Shown: positions 1 to 7,590 of the stretch, in pieces
Numbering within the stretch: the stretch's first letter is position 1
Layout of the letters: the number at the start of each line of letters is the position of its first letter
From: Pseudanabaena sp. PCC 7367
GTDB taxonomy: Bacteria > Cyanobacteriota > Cyanobacteriia > Pseudanabaenales > Pseudanabaenaceae
DNA: 64,000 bases
Reading direction: 5' to 3'
Assembly: GCF_000317065.1 (NCBI RefSeq)
Contig: NC_019701.1
Span: 1,889,001-1,953,000 of the forward strand
The notes under the pieces: generated by a model
The model's input: the letters and a program-made list of their open reading frames with translations, nothing else
Told to the model about the DNA's origin: nothing
The model's database searches: none
Translations under genes and position numbers: made by a program

Positions 1-372
1 ATCTGGATACCGGTGGCGAAATGAGCCAATCATCCGAGGCATTAAATAGGTTCCAGTAGTTTGACTAGCACCAATAATTAATGTGCCCCCATGGAGATTT
101 TGCAGATCTTCGATGGCGCGGCGCGTCTCTTGACATAAGCTAAGGATCCGATCGCCATATGAAAGTAATAGTCTGCCTGCCTCAGTTAGCTGTGCCCGCC
201 TCCCGCCTCGATCGAAAAGAGGAATATCTAGCTGTCGCTCAAGATGTTGAACCTGCAAGCTAACCGCAGGTTGTGAGACATAAAGGCTATCCGCAGCACG
301 CTTAAAACTGCCTTCCGCCGCGATCGCCTTTAGAATTCTCAGTTGGTCCAGGGTAAAAGGAATATCGATCAT
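1..372 (-). CDS. rbcR: LysR-type transcriptional regulator RbcR (N-terminal 124 codons, cut by window edge)
   Basis: The reverse strand from 372 reads a LysR helix-turn-helix domain beginning [20 protein letters not shown], followed by [16 protein letters not shown] and the start of the effector-binding domain ([14 protein letters not shown]). I know this N-terminus as typical of RbcR, the cyanobacterial and plastid Ycf30-type activator linked to Rubisco and carbon-fixation genes. The gene runs off the left edge, so about 60 percent of the expected 300-plus residues is missing. Its start codon lies only 20 bases from the ATG of the divergent gene at 393, with a perfect 13-bp palindrome between them. 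Family assignment is firm. RbcR rather than the paralogues NdhR or CmpR is from remembered sequence. Confidence 0.88.
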   Translation of the reverse strand, partial: MIDIPFTLDQLRILKAIAAEGSFKRAADSLYVSQPAVSLQVQHLERQLDIPLFDRGGRRAQLTEAGRLLLSYGDRILSLCQETRRAIEDLQNLHGGTLIIGASQTTGTYLMPRMIGSFRHRYPD

Positions 373-374
373 AA

Positions 375-387
375 GTTAATAATTAAC
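375..387. promoter_or_regulatory. 13-bp palindrome between divergent start codons, candidate LysR-type operator
   Basis: GTTAATAATTAAC at 375-387 is a perfect inverted repeat. It fills most of the 20-base gap between the rbcR start (372) and the ATG at 393. LysR proteins often bind imperfect dyads around their own start and repress themselves, so an autoregulatory site is plausible. AT-rich palindromes also arise by chance, so the role is inferred. Confidence 0.4.
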
Positions 388-392
388 AAAAT

Positions 393-1391
393 ATGAATCG
401 GGAGGTTATCCAAGATTTTTTAAATTTGCCAGGGATTGTGGGCGTTGCTCTTACCAATCGGCGGATGAGGCCGTATTTTCAAGGTCTTAACACCAATTTG
501 GATGAACGACAACAACAAGCTCTGGCACAGGGCATTTTGCAAGTATTAGAAAATATGCCCGAAGGTTTTGATGCCTTTGAATTTTATTTTGCTGGCAATC
601 TGGTATTCATTTACAGACTGTCTCATGGCTTGGTACTGCTGGTTTTAACCGACAAATATCTGGATATCAAAACCTATCGCTATGCGATCGCTAAGGTAAA
701 GCAGGCAGTTCATGCTGATGTTTATAATACCGTTGCTGCTTTTAAGCTGCTATTAGGCAGTAATTTTAATTCTCAAGCATCTGCAGCTTGGTCAGGCGGG
801 AACATAAGTCGTCCTAACCCTAGTCCTAGCCCTGAATTGGCAACAGATCACACCGCATTGCAGTCCTATGCCACCAGTATTCAAGTTAACGTTAACTCAC
901 CATCAGCCACCTCCGCCGATTCCCAAAAATATCCAACTAATCATCAACAGGCTAGGCGATCGCTTGGCCAGAGCAATAATCAATCAGCTCAACAGCAACC
1001 AGCTCAGTTAGCAGAAAGTGAACCAGCTACTAAGCCAGTATCCGCTAAAAGTAGCCCCCAGACATATAAGTTAGATGAACTTTTGGCCGCGATGAATGAT
1101 GTGAGCAAATTTACTACTCAATATCTGGGCAAGGTGGTAGTTAAAAATTACTGGCGTTCCTGTCGGCCTAAATCGATCGCCTGGTTACAGGAGTTTGAAC
1201 TCGATCGCCAGGGCAAAATATCCCATCCGCAGGTAGCGACGTTATTGTGTGATCAAGAGCAACGATCGCATTTGCAAATCTGGTTAGCCGCTTATATTAA
1301 GCGCTGCAAATTGGTGATTCGTAATTTTGACCAGATGCTCATGCAGGATTGCCTGAGTGCAGATCAAGCTAGGATTTTATTTGGCAGATAA
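393..1391 (+). CDS. conserved cyanobacterial protein of unknown function, 332 aa
   Basis: I do not recognise a named family. The protein has three parts. Residues 1-125 form a compact alpha/beta domain with an early LPGIVGVALTNRRMRPYF and a FEFYFAGNLVFIYRL strand pair, reminiscent of Roadblock/LC7-type domains. Residues 130-225 are a low-complexity linker rich in Ser, Gln, Asn and Pro. Residues 226-332 are a helical C-terminal domain starting YKLDELLAAMNDVSKFTTQY. There is no signal peptide or membrane segment, so it is probably cytosolic. It is divergent from rbcR with a 20-base gap, so the two share control DNA. The Roadblock-like suggestion would imply a scaffold or regulator of small GTPases or kinases, but I hold it weakly. 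Confidence 0.75.
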   Translation: MNREVIQDFLNLPGIVGVALTNRRMRPYFQGLNTNLDERQQQALAQGILQVLENMPEGFDAFEFYFAGNLVFIYRLSHGLVLLVLTDKYLDIKTYRYAIAKVKQAVHADVYNTVAAFKLLLGSNFNSQASAAWSGGNISRPNPSPSPELATDHTALQSYATSIQVNVNSPSATSADSQKYPTNHQQARRSLGQSNNQSAQQQPAQLAESEPATKPVSAKSSPQTYKLDELLAAMNDVSKFTTQYLGKVVVKNYWRSCRPKSIAWLQEFELDRQGKISHPQVATLLCDQEQRSHLQIWLAAYIKRCKLVIRNFDQMLMQDCLSADQARILFGR

Positions 1392-1426
1392 TTGAACCCA
1401 GCCAAAGAATTGTTAGCTAGTTTTTA

Positions 1427-2236
1427 CTAGTTTTTGATTGTTGGCAGCAAAGCTGCATAGGCATATTCTGCTGCTACCTGTTGCGCCGCCTTAATACTGC
1501 TGCCCTCACCATACCCCCAGCATTTGTCTTGAAACCAAACCTCCGCTGCAAATAGTTCTTTTTGGGGCTTCTTGCTATTTTGCCTAGCTCCATCAACATT
1601 GGCATTAGCCGTATGATTAGGCCGAACCGCAACCGATCGATATTCGGGCAACATCTTCCAGTGGGCTTGAGTCAGCTCCTGCAATGCGGCCTTATAATTA
1701 CCCATGCTGGGTTGTTGCAAAAGCTGTTGGGCAATGCGATGTAAATGTAAGTCGAGCCAGGGACTAATTAAACTCAGGTCATTGGTGCTCAGATATAGCG
1801 CCCCTAAAATCGCCTCTGTGGCATCTGCTAAACGCGATCGCTTTGCCTTGGGATCATCGCGCAACGAACTACTCATCACCAGAAACCGATCGAGACCGTA
1901 GCGATCGGCAATTTCTGCCAGAGCTTCATCACTGACCAGATACGATCGTAACGCGGCTAAATCTCCCAATGGGCGATCGTGGTAATGCTGCCGCAAAAAC
2001 AAAGCTACTGCTAAACGCAACACACTATCCCCAAAAAACTCTAGCTTTTCATAGTTATGCTCACGATCGAAGGTGGCATGAATCAGCGCTTGATCCAAAA
2101 GCAGCCAGTTAATCGGCGATCGCTTGCTATGTTTGGTTTCACCTTTGGTGGCTATGCCCAATCGGGCAATCAGGCTATCCAAGTCTCGTTGACGACTGGG
2201 AGCAAGGGCAAAGCGATCGGAACTGGGGCTAGTCAT
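1427..2236 (-). CDS. rnc: ribonuclease III
   Basis: Double-strand-specific endonuclease that processes rRNA precursors and structured RNAs. The RNase III signature is NYEKLEFFGDSVLRL at residues 61-75, giving the metal ligands Glu66 and Asp70. The second catalytic pair is Asp138 and Glu141 in ADATEAILGALYL. A C-terminal double-stranded-RNA-binding domain covers about residues 180-265 and ends AAQQVAAEYAYAALL. At 269 residues it is somewhat longer than usual because of a basic insert near residues 205-225 inside the dsRBD. All catalytic residues are intact. Cyanobacteria often have several RNase III homologues, including Mini-III. The presence of a dsRBD makes this a full-length type. ATG start at 2236. 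Confidence 0.93.
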   Translation of the reverse strand: MTSPSSDRFALAPSRQRDLDSLIARLGIATKGETKHSKRSPINWLLLDQALIHATFDREHNYEKLEFFGDSVLRLAVALFLRQHYHDRPLGDLAALRSYLVSDEALAEIADRYGLDRFLVMSSSLRDDPKAKRSRLADATEAILGALYLSTNDLSLISPWLDLHLHRIAQQLLQQPSMGNYKAALQELTQAHWKMLPEYRSVAVRPNHTANANVDGARQNSKKPQKELFAAEVWFQDKCWGYGEGSSIKAAQQVAAEYAYAALLPTIKN

Positions 2237-2676
2237 ATGTCCAAATAGTGATATTAAAATTAAATATTAAAGGTATGGTGGTTACTTATATAAATTGTAG
2301 TGAATCTACACTGATCGGCTAGATGCTTGATCTGGATTGCGATCGTAATCATTACCATCGCTTAACAAAATTCAGTTCTGCTCGGTCATCCAGATATTCA
2401 TCCAGATGTAATCTAATCCAGTCGGGATCTATGGTTTGGCCACAAACTAGCGAATCCCTGTACTGGCGATCGCTGAGGCAAACAGTTGCAAGATATGCGC
2501 AAATATGTGATAACCAATTAACAAGACCAAGACCCAAGACATTGAATAGCTTTACTTAATTGATACTTGATACTTAATCGATTTTAGAATGCAGGTTTCC
2601 ACTCCTTTCGATCGCACCTTAAGTATTAAAGCAGTATTAAAGCAGTGTTAAAGCAAACAGGGAGGGCAGGCAACAC
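2237..2676. other. gene-poor gap between rnc and a small membrane ORF
   Basis: No convincing gene. A reverse-strand frame at 2352-2555 ends in a protein-like stretch (TIDPDWIRLHLDEYLDDRAE) but has only TTG as a possible start and no ribosome-binding site. It may be the tail of a decayed gene. At 2623-2656 an 11-bp unit (GTATTAAAGCA) is repeated about three times. Confidence 0.5.
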
Positions 2677-2820
2677 TTAACCTTGAAAATCGTCCAGCCT
2701 GTTGATTAAAATAATCAAGATTAAGTTAATCCCCCCAATTCCCAGCAACGCACAACTAATTTGTTGATTGCCGATTCCAAATCGCCTAAGAGCCTCAGCA
2801 TAATCTTCAATATCTAGCAT
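2677..2820 (-). CDS. possible small single-pass membrane protein, 47 aa
   Basis: An ATG-initiated reverse-strand frame encodes 47 residues. They comprise an amphipathic N-terminus (MLDIEDYAEALRRFGIGNQQ), one hydrophobic helix at about residues 22-40 (LLGIGGINLILIILI) and a short polar tail ending LDDFQG. The composition, acidic-helix-then-membrane layout and position close to a divergent gene (34 bases from the ATG at 2855) look like the small membrane proteins common in cyanobacteria. I cannot match it to a known photosystem or cytochrome subunit. No clear Shine-Dalgarno sequence precedes it, so it remains a candidate. Confidence 0.45.
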   Translation of the reverse strand: MLDIEDYAEALRRFGIGNQQISCALLGIGGINLILIILINRLDDFQG

Positions 2821-2854
2821 ATTTAAGCAATTTAAGAACTAGCAAGAACCAGAA

Positions 2855-4174
2855 ATGAACAAACGCTCCATCACCAAGTTTTCTACCTCGATTCTCGCCT
2901 TGGCCACTTGCATTTCAGTCGTGGCTTGCCAGAATCAGACCACACCAACCAGTGATGCCCCCGCCACCGATAGCACCGCACCTGCCACTGATAGTAGTAG
3001 TGATGGTGGTGAACTAAAAATGGGTGTGCTGTTGCCCGCAACTGGCGATCTCTCTGCGATCGGTGCGCCGATGGTAAATGGCATCGATCTGCTAGTGGAA
3101 ACCGTGAATAGCTGCGGTGGTGTGCTGGATCAACCAATCAATCTAATCAAGGAAGATACCCGCACCCAACCCTCGGCCGGCGCAGAAGCCATGACCAAGC
3201 TGGCTCAAGTCGATCAAGTCGGTGCTGTGGTTGGTGCCTTTGGCAGCAGTATCTCCACGGCGGCGATCGCGGTGGCAGCGCCAGCAGAAGTGCTGATGAT
3301 CTCGCCTGGTAGCACCAGCCCCGTATTTACGGAACGCGCCCAAAATGGTGATTTTAATGGCTATTGGTATCGCACTGCCCCGCCCGACACCTATCAGGCC
3401 GCAGCGCTGGCTAAACTGGCCTATGAACAAGGACATCGCCGCGTAGCCACCCTGGTGATTAATAACGACTATGGCGTAGGCTTTGAACAGGTATTCGTCG
3501 AATCATTCAAGGCTTTAGGTGGCGAGATTATTAACGAAAATAACCCCACCCGCTACGATCCTCAGGCTACTACCTTTGAAGCGGAAGCCAGAGGTGCGTT
3601 TGGCGATGCCCCGGATGCGGTTGCCGCTGTGCTCTATCCGGAAACCGGAGCGCCATTGCTAAAGGCTGCCTATGAGCAAGGTTTGTTAGATGATGTGCAA
3701 GTGCTGCTTACCGATGGGGTGCAAACCGAAGACTTTATTGCTGCCACTGGTCAAACCCCTGATGGCCAGATGATCTTGGCTGGCGCATTGGGGACAGTGC
3801 CGGGAGCTGATGGCGATTCCCTCGCCGAATTTAGTGCCACGTTCAAAGAGAAAAAACAACAGAATGTGGGTGCATTTGTAGCTCATTCCTATGATGCCGC
3901 AGCGTTAGTGGCTCTGGCCGCCCAAGCTGCTAATAGTGGTTCTGGCCCTGCGATCAAAGCAAAGATCCGTGAAGTGGCTAATGCTCCTGGTGAAGAAGTA
4001 AGTGATGTTTGTGCTGCCCTAGAAATGCTTAAGGCTGGGACAGAGATTAACTACCAGGGGGCAAGCGGCAATGTTGATCTCGATGAATATGGCGATGTTA
4101 AGGGCAGTTATGATGTATGGAGTGTTACATCAGAGGGCAAAATAGAAGTGATTGACAAGGTTTCTGTTGATTAG
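2855..4174 (+). CDS. ABC transporter substrate-binding lipoprotein, branched-chain amino acid (LivK) type
   Basis: Periplasmic receptor for an ABC importer of the type I LivK/amide-binding family. The N-terminus is a lipoprotein signal with lipobox V-V-A-C, giving lipidated Cys25. A Thr/Ser/Asp/Ala-rich tether (residues 26-50) follows, then the two-lobed domain from KMGVLLPATGDLSAIGAPM. The family's usual motif region GAFGSSISTAAIAVAAPAEV is present. At 439 residues it is a full-length family member. No permease or ATPase gene is next to it, so the partner subunits must be encoded elsewhere. The ligand (amino acid, urea, short amide) cannot be read from sequence. Confidence 0.9.
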   Translation: MNKRSITKFSTSILALATCISVVACQNQTTPTSDAPATDSTAPATDSSSDGGELKMGVLLPATGDLSAIGAPMVNGIDLLVETVNSCGGVLDQPINLIKEDTRTQPSAGAEAMTKLAQVDQVGAVVGAFGSSISTAAIAVAAPAEVLMISPGSTSPVFTERAQNGDFNGYWYRTAPPDTYQAAALAKLAYEQGHRRVATLVINNDYGVGFEQVFVESFKALGGEIINENNPTRYDPQATTFEAEARGAFGDAPDAVAAVLYPETGAPLLKAAYEQGLLDDVQVLLTDGVQTEDFIAATGQTPDGQMILAGALGTVPGADGDSLAEFSATFKEKKQQNVGAFVAHSYDAAALVALAAQAANSGSGPAIKAKIREVANAPGEEVSDVCAALEMLKAGTEINYQGASGNVDLDEYGDVKGSYDVWSVTSEGKIEVIDKVSVD

Positions 4175-4207
4175 TGCCCAAACTTTGACTACTTCATTTG
4201 TGTTGTT

Positions 4208-4600
4208 ATGACCTTAGAATTAAAAGCTGCTGCCACTCAAGATGTGGCGATCTTTGCGCCCTATTACCGCGAGCCTAGCAAAAAGTCTACGCTGCCCTAT
4301 GCGATTACCCTGTATCGATCGGGTGAGGTAATGGGTGAACGGGCGATCGAAGGTGGTACGCCAATCCCGTTTGAAGCCAAGTGGCGGATTTCTAATTTGC
4401 CATCGGATTTAACCCTGTGTCGGGTGATGTTCGATGACGATGAAGAGTTGAGCTATGAAGTGATGATGGAAAACTCTGAATTTGTTGATTACCTCATTGA
4501 TCTGATTATCAACATGCGCAACAATGAGGTGGTTGATTTTCCCCAGGCTTTCTATAGCAAACTATTCAGAATCCAATTGACAACACCCGACCTAGTCTAG
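4208..4600 (+). CDS. conserved hypothetical protein, 130 aa
   Basis: I do not recognise the family. It is soluble, acidic and without a signal peptide. It has an early beta-rich part (DVAIFAPYYREP, PYAITLYRSGEVMGERAIEG), an acidic turn (MFDDDEELSYEVMMEN) and a helical end (VDYLIDLIINMRNNEVVDFP). It starts with ATG 33 bases after the LivK-type gene on the same strand and may be co-transcribed with it. Good codon use and even composition support a real gene. Confidence 0.7.
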   Translation: MTLELKAAATQDVAIFAPYYREPSKKSTLPYAITLYRSGEVMGERAIEGGTPIPFEAKWRISNLPSDLTLCRVMFDDDEELSYEVMMENSEFVDYLIDLIINMRNNEVVDFPQAFYSKLFRIQLTTPDLV

Positions 4601-4830
4601 CTAACTCTAACTAAATATTCCTGGTAAGTGTGTCTTACGCTTTTTCTGGCTTAGTTCAGTAGCACTTTGTATTAACTTTTACTAATCAAAATCCAATTTA
4701 GCTTGTATTTTTGTGATGCATGTTATTCTGCTCATGCTTTAAGGCTTGCATAAATTAGACTGAACGATTAAAGTCCTAGAGGCTATGAAGGTCTATGGAA
4801 TCAAAATTTTAACGGTGTGAGGAAAAAGCT

Positions 4831-5088
4831 GTGTCTTATGCAACGCAAGGATTAGAATATGCTAGTGGTATTGAAGCTCAGAGTGTGAAAATCGATCCAT
4901 TGGTGATCAGGGCTGCTAAGCAGATCTATCGGTTTTATGTAGACTCCTATGCATCTCAATTGCCTAGGCCGCTTGGGGTGGCCGTAAACCGAATTGATAT
5001 GAGTGGCAAGTTAGTTTATTCCCAGTTGATTTTGCTACCACAGGAAAGTTTTGTGCCGATCGAACAAATCGAATCGGACTTCCATTAG
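4831..5088 (+). CDS. small conserved hypothetical protein, 85 aa
   Basis: Starts at GTG 4831 behind a good ribosome-binding site (GAGGA, 8 bases upstream). The product is soluble with a helical first half (DPLVIRAAKQIYRFYVDSYA) and a beta-like second half (VAVNRIDMSGKLVYSQLILL). I do not recognise a family. A 230-base AT-rich leader without other genes precedes it and it stands alone. Confidence 0.65.
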   Translation: MSYATQGLEYASGIEAQSVKIDPLVIRAAKQIYRFYVDSYASQLPRPLGVAVNRIDMSGKLVYSQLILLPQESFVPIEQIESDFH

Positions 5089-5440
5089 ATTGCTAATTTG
5101 AGTTTGAATAAATAGGCTCGCCCTAAGTCGGTGCAACCAAGATTTAGTTCCTGACTTGCTAACACAGCAAAATATTCTTTCGTCTGGTAATTTCTGATTG
5201 ATATTATTGATATTAAAGATACGATCGCTAGATCGCTAATGAACCAACAGGCTCTCAGACAATCATGTGGCAATGTAAGAGGTTGCTAGGGGCTACCAAG
5301 ATACTAAGACTTAAGACTTTTGGCGAATTCAGTCAGGTTGTTGTAAGCCGCCAAAACAAGCTCAAAATCGTTTGCTGCAATGATTGATAATCTTGGGGCT
5401 TGGCTAAATTCAGGCAAAATACAAAATATGTGGCGGTGAG
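5089..5440. other. gap without recognisable gene
   Basis: No supported gene. A reverse-strand 62-codon frame at 5085-5273 has implausible composition. I see no strong terminator or repeat. Confidence 0.5.
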
Positions 5441-5821
5441 TTATGCGATCGCCTCAATTACATTTAAAAGCCTTTCTGTGCTTTCAGCTTTCTCGCAGTA
5501 TGCATCAATTATGGCACCGTCAGCAGCAATTTGTTCCTTGCCACCTTCCACCGAAGAATAGGCCACAATTTTAGTACCTGGATACTTTTGCTTGGCATGA
5601 CGCGAAAAAGTCCAGCCATCCATGACCGGCATATTCAAATCCAGCACAACCAGGTCAGGGCGATATTTTTTCATCTGGCGTAACGCTTCCATGCCATTGC
5701 TAGCCATACCTACCACTTCAATATGCGATTGTCGCTTGAGAGCTAATTTCAAGGTAAAGCGAGTTAGCTCGTGGTCATCAACAACCAAAACACGGACGTA
5801 GGATGTAGTTTGTGGCATCAT
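5441..5821 (-). CDS. single-domain response regulator (CheY-like receiver)
   Basis: A stand-alone phosphoreceiver domain of 126 residues. The acidic pair is Asp15-Asp16 (VLVVDDHELTR), the phosphoacceptor is Asp61 in LVVLDLNMPVMDGW, and the conserved Lys is in YCEKAES near residue 112. The sequence is closest in feel to NarL/FixJ-class receivers, but no output domain follows: the frame ends in the last receiver helix (LLNVIEAIA). It must therefore act through protein contacts, as CheY-like relays do. No histidine kinase is nearby, so the partner is unknown. Two ATG codons in tandem mark the start. Confidence 0.9.
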   Translation of the reverse strand: MMPQTTSYVRVLVVDDHELTRFTLKLALKRQSHIEVVGMASNGMEALRQMKKYRPDLVVLDLNMPVMDGWTFSRHAKQKYPGTKIVAYSSVEGGKEQIAADGAIIDAYCEKAESTERLLNVIEAIA

Positions 5822-6008
5822 GGCTAGTATTTTTCCTATGGTGTGCGGCGATCACACATATTTATATTGTTATGAAATATACTTTTTTTGCAACCTGTTT
5901 AGCTTCTACCGCAGGTAATACCATGATCCCCTCGCAGGTCTGAAATTGCTCTCTAGGGGCTATTTTCACTAAACTTAACATTGCCTTAAGCATTCATAGC
6001 TGCCAGCC

Positions 6009-6116
6009 AATCGAATTATTTATCTTGGTTGGGAGGTGGTGCTGGATGATGGCCAGGTAATGACTGCCCACCTCACCCGCGATCGCTACCATGACCTAAA
6101 TCTGCAACCATGTTAA
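6009..6116 (+). pseudogene. relic of a CysA-like ABC ATPase C-terminal (TOBE) domain
   Basis: An open stretch on the plus strand reads [20 protein letters not shown] and continues [13 protein letters not shown] before a stop at 6114-6116. It has no start codon. This matches, from memory, the last beta-strands of the TOBE domain of cyanobacterial sulfate-type ABC transporter ATPases (the GWEV and LTRDR motifs). The rest of such a gene is absent upstream, where the frame is closed. The relic ends exactly at the tail of the broken RHH-like gene on the other strand, which suggests a deletion junction. Confidence 0.5.
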
Positions 6117-6321
6117 ATGGCTTGTACAGCCTCACGGGGACTATTACCTTTCATTACCCCTGCCGATTCAAGTAATTTGGCTGTATCTCTGGGTAAAAAT
6201 TTAATTTCCAAAGCTTCCTTTACCAAAGCATAAGCATTTTCCTCTGGATGCTTGTCCAGATAATCTTGAATATACTTAGCTACTTAGCCATGTCATCAGG
6301 TATGTCGATCTCAATCTTCAT
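6113..6321 (-). pseudogene. RHH-like small protein gene broken by an 8-bp tandem duplication
   Basis: The frame starts MKIEIDIPDDMAK behind a good ribosome-binding site (AGGAG) and then hits a stop, TAG. The cause is visible: TACTTAGC at 6273-6280 is repeated exactly at 6281-6288. Removing one copy restores a 66-residue frame continuing YIQDYLDKHPEENAYALVKE, then ALEIKFLPRDTAKLLESAG, and ending at 6113. The restored protein is a clear paralogue of the intact gene at 6420-6638: the two share a beta-strand then two helices and the EALEIKFLP / EALEMKLLP core. The layout resembles ribbon-helix-helix antitoxin-like proteins. The rest of the frame is undamaged, so the break looks recent or reversible. 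Confidence 0.8.
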
Positions 6322-6419
6322 ATGACTTGCTCCTGAAATTATTAACCCTAATTCTATGCTAAGGGATTATGTCGGAGCAAATTGCCAGGAAGAACCAAAC
6401 CATTCATTCATAAAACTAA

Positions 6420-6638
6420 TTACTCCCCAAACATACTGCCCGATGAACTGAGATCAAAACTAAAATCCTTGTCAAGTCCCAGGCCAGCCATCTCCAGCAA
6501 AGAAGCCGTATCCTGCGGTAGTAGCTTCATTTCCAAAGCTTCTTTGATAAAGCTATTAAGATCCTCTTCTGGGTGTTCATCTAGATAACATTGAACTTTT
6601 TTTGCCAAATCCTCAGGCAAATCCATCTCTATTCGCAT
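6420..6638 (-). CDS. small ribbon-helix-helix-like protein, 72 aa
   Basis: Start chosen at ATG 6638 (MRIEMDLPEDLAKK) because GAGGGG lies 8 bases upstream and because the paralogue at 6113-6321 begins at the same residue. The frame stays open further upstream but that part overlaps tlyA. A beta-strand (RIEMDLP) is followed by two helices (AKKVQCYLDEHP, SFIKEALEMKLL) and a flexible Ser-rich tail. This resembles CopG/ParD-type ribbon-helix-helix proteins, which bind DNA as dimers and often pair with a toxin. No toxin-like gene adjoins it, so an antitoxin role is unproven. Confidence 0.65.
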   Translation of the reverse strand: MRIEMDLPEDLAKKVQCYLDEHPEEDLNSFIKEALEMKLLPQDTASLLEMAGLGLDKDFSFDLSSSGSMFGE

Positions 6639-6678
6639 CTGCTTTCCCCTCAGTAATAACTCAGTAGTAACGCCAGTC

Positions 6679-7479
6679 CTACTGTACGGAAGTGATTCGC
6701 TCAATTTCTGCTAGCTCAGGAGTTGATCTCATCTCCCCCTGCCCCTCTGCTAGCCAAAGTAAATATTCTTGATTTCCGGTGCGCCCTGCGATCGCTGCAG
6801 GTGTGATCCCCTTAAACTGCCAACCTATTTCCGTTGCTGCTTTGATCACCCGATCGATCGCCTCTGCCCTCACCTGCGGATCGCGGACAATCCCGTTTTT
6901 GCCTACCTGCGCTTTGCCAGCCTCAAATTGTGGTTTTACCAAGAGAACCGCCTCACGGGGCGATCGCAGCAACTGCCACAAATTCGGCAGCACCTTGGTT
7001 AGGGAAATAAACGATAAATCTAATACGGCCAGATCGGCAATTGGCTGATTGGCTTGATAAAGCTGATCGGCACTGAGATGGCGCAGGTTAGTTCGCTCTC
7101 TAATTACCACCCGTTCGTCGCTCTGGATCTTCCAAGCCACCTGACCATAGCCAACATCTACACCATAGACCCTGACAGCCCTATTTTGCAATAAACAATC
7201 GGTAAACCCGCCAGTAGAGATACCACCATCCAGACAAATTCGATCGCTTACCTTTATTTTAAACTCTTGCAAAGCTCCCGCCAATTTTTCACCGCCGCGC
7301 GACACATAAGGCGATCGCTGCTTAACCAGAATATCTGCATCCGTGGCGATCGCTGTACCCGGCTTATCGATTACAGTTTGATTCACCTGAACCCAACCCG
7401 CCCGAATATAGCGCTGGGCTTGCTCCCGCGAAGGTACAAGCTTTAGATCAACCAGTAGTACATCTAGGCGCTTTTTCAC
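6679..7479 (-). CDS. tlyA: TlyA-family S4/FtsJ-like rRNA methyltransferase (hemolysin A family)
   Basis: An S4 RNA-binding domain covers residues 1-60 (VKKRLDVLLVDLKLVPSREQ, then YIRAGWVQVNQ). It is followed by an FtsJ-like Rossmann methyltransferase with the S-adenosylmethionine loop LDGGISTGGFTDCLL and the KPQFEAGK motif. TlyA proteins 2'-O-methylate rRNA cytidines, and many members are still annotated as hemolysins. I chose the GTG at 7479 because it fits the usual N-terminus. The frame is open back to a TTG at 7527, but those extra 16 residues do not look conserved. It lies 40 bases upstream of the RHH-like gene on the same strand. Confidence 0.88.
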   Translation of the reverse strand: MKKRLDVLLVDLKLVPSREQAQRYIRAGWVQVNQTVIDKPGTAIATDADILVKQRSPYVSRGGEKLAGALQEFKIKVSDRICLDGGISTGGFTDCLLQNRAVRVYGVDVGYGQVAWKIQSDERVVIRERTNLRHLSADQLYQANQPIADLAVLDLSFISLTKVLPNLWQLLRSPREAVLLVKPQFEAGKAQVGKNGIVRDPQVRAEAIDRVIKAATEIGWQFKGITPAAIAGRTGNQEYLLWLAEGQGEMRSTPELAEIERITSVQ

Positions 7480-7590
7480 ATTTTTTAGGGCAATTTCTGT
7501 TAGGCGGTTTCGGCATAAACTATGCAAAAAGATCTCAGCAAAAAGAGCTAGCCGATCGCCCAGGACTATATCTTGATTATAAGCTGAATA

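Noticed and set aside
2352-2537. Reverse-strand 61-codon frame with a protein-like C-terminus (IDPDWIRLHLDEYLDDRAEL)
   Set aside because: Only TTG can start it, there is no ribosome-binding site, and the first half is hydrophobic without pattern. It may be the tail of a decayed gene; kept only in the gap note.
5085-5273. Reverse-strand 62-codon frame
   Set aside because: No supporting signal; ordinary gap sequence.
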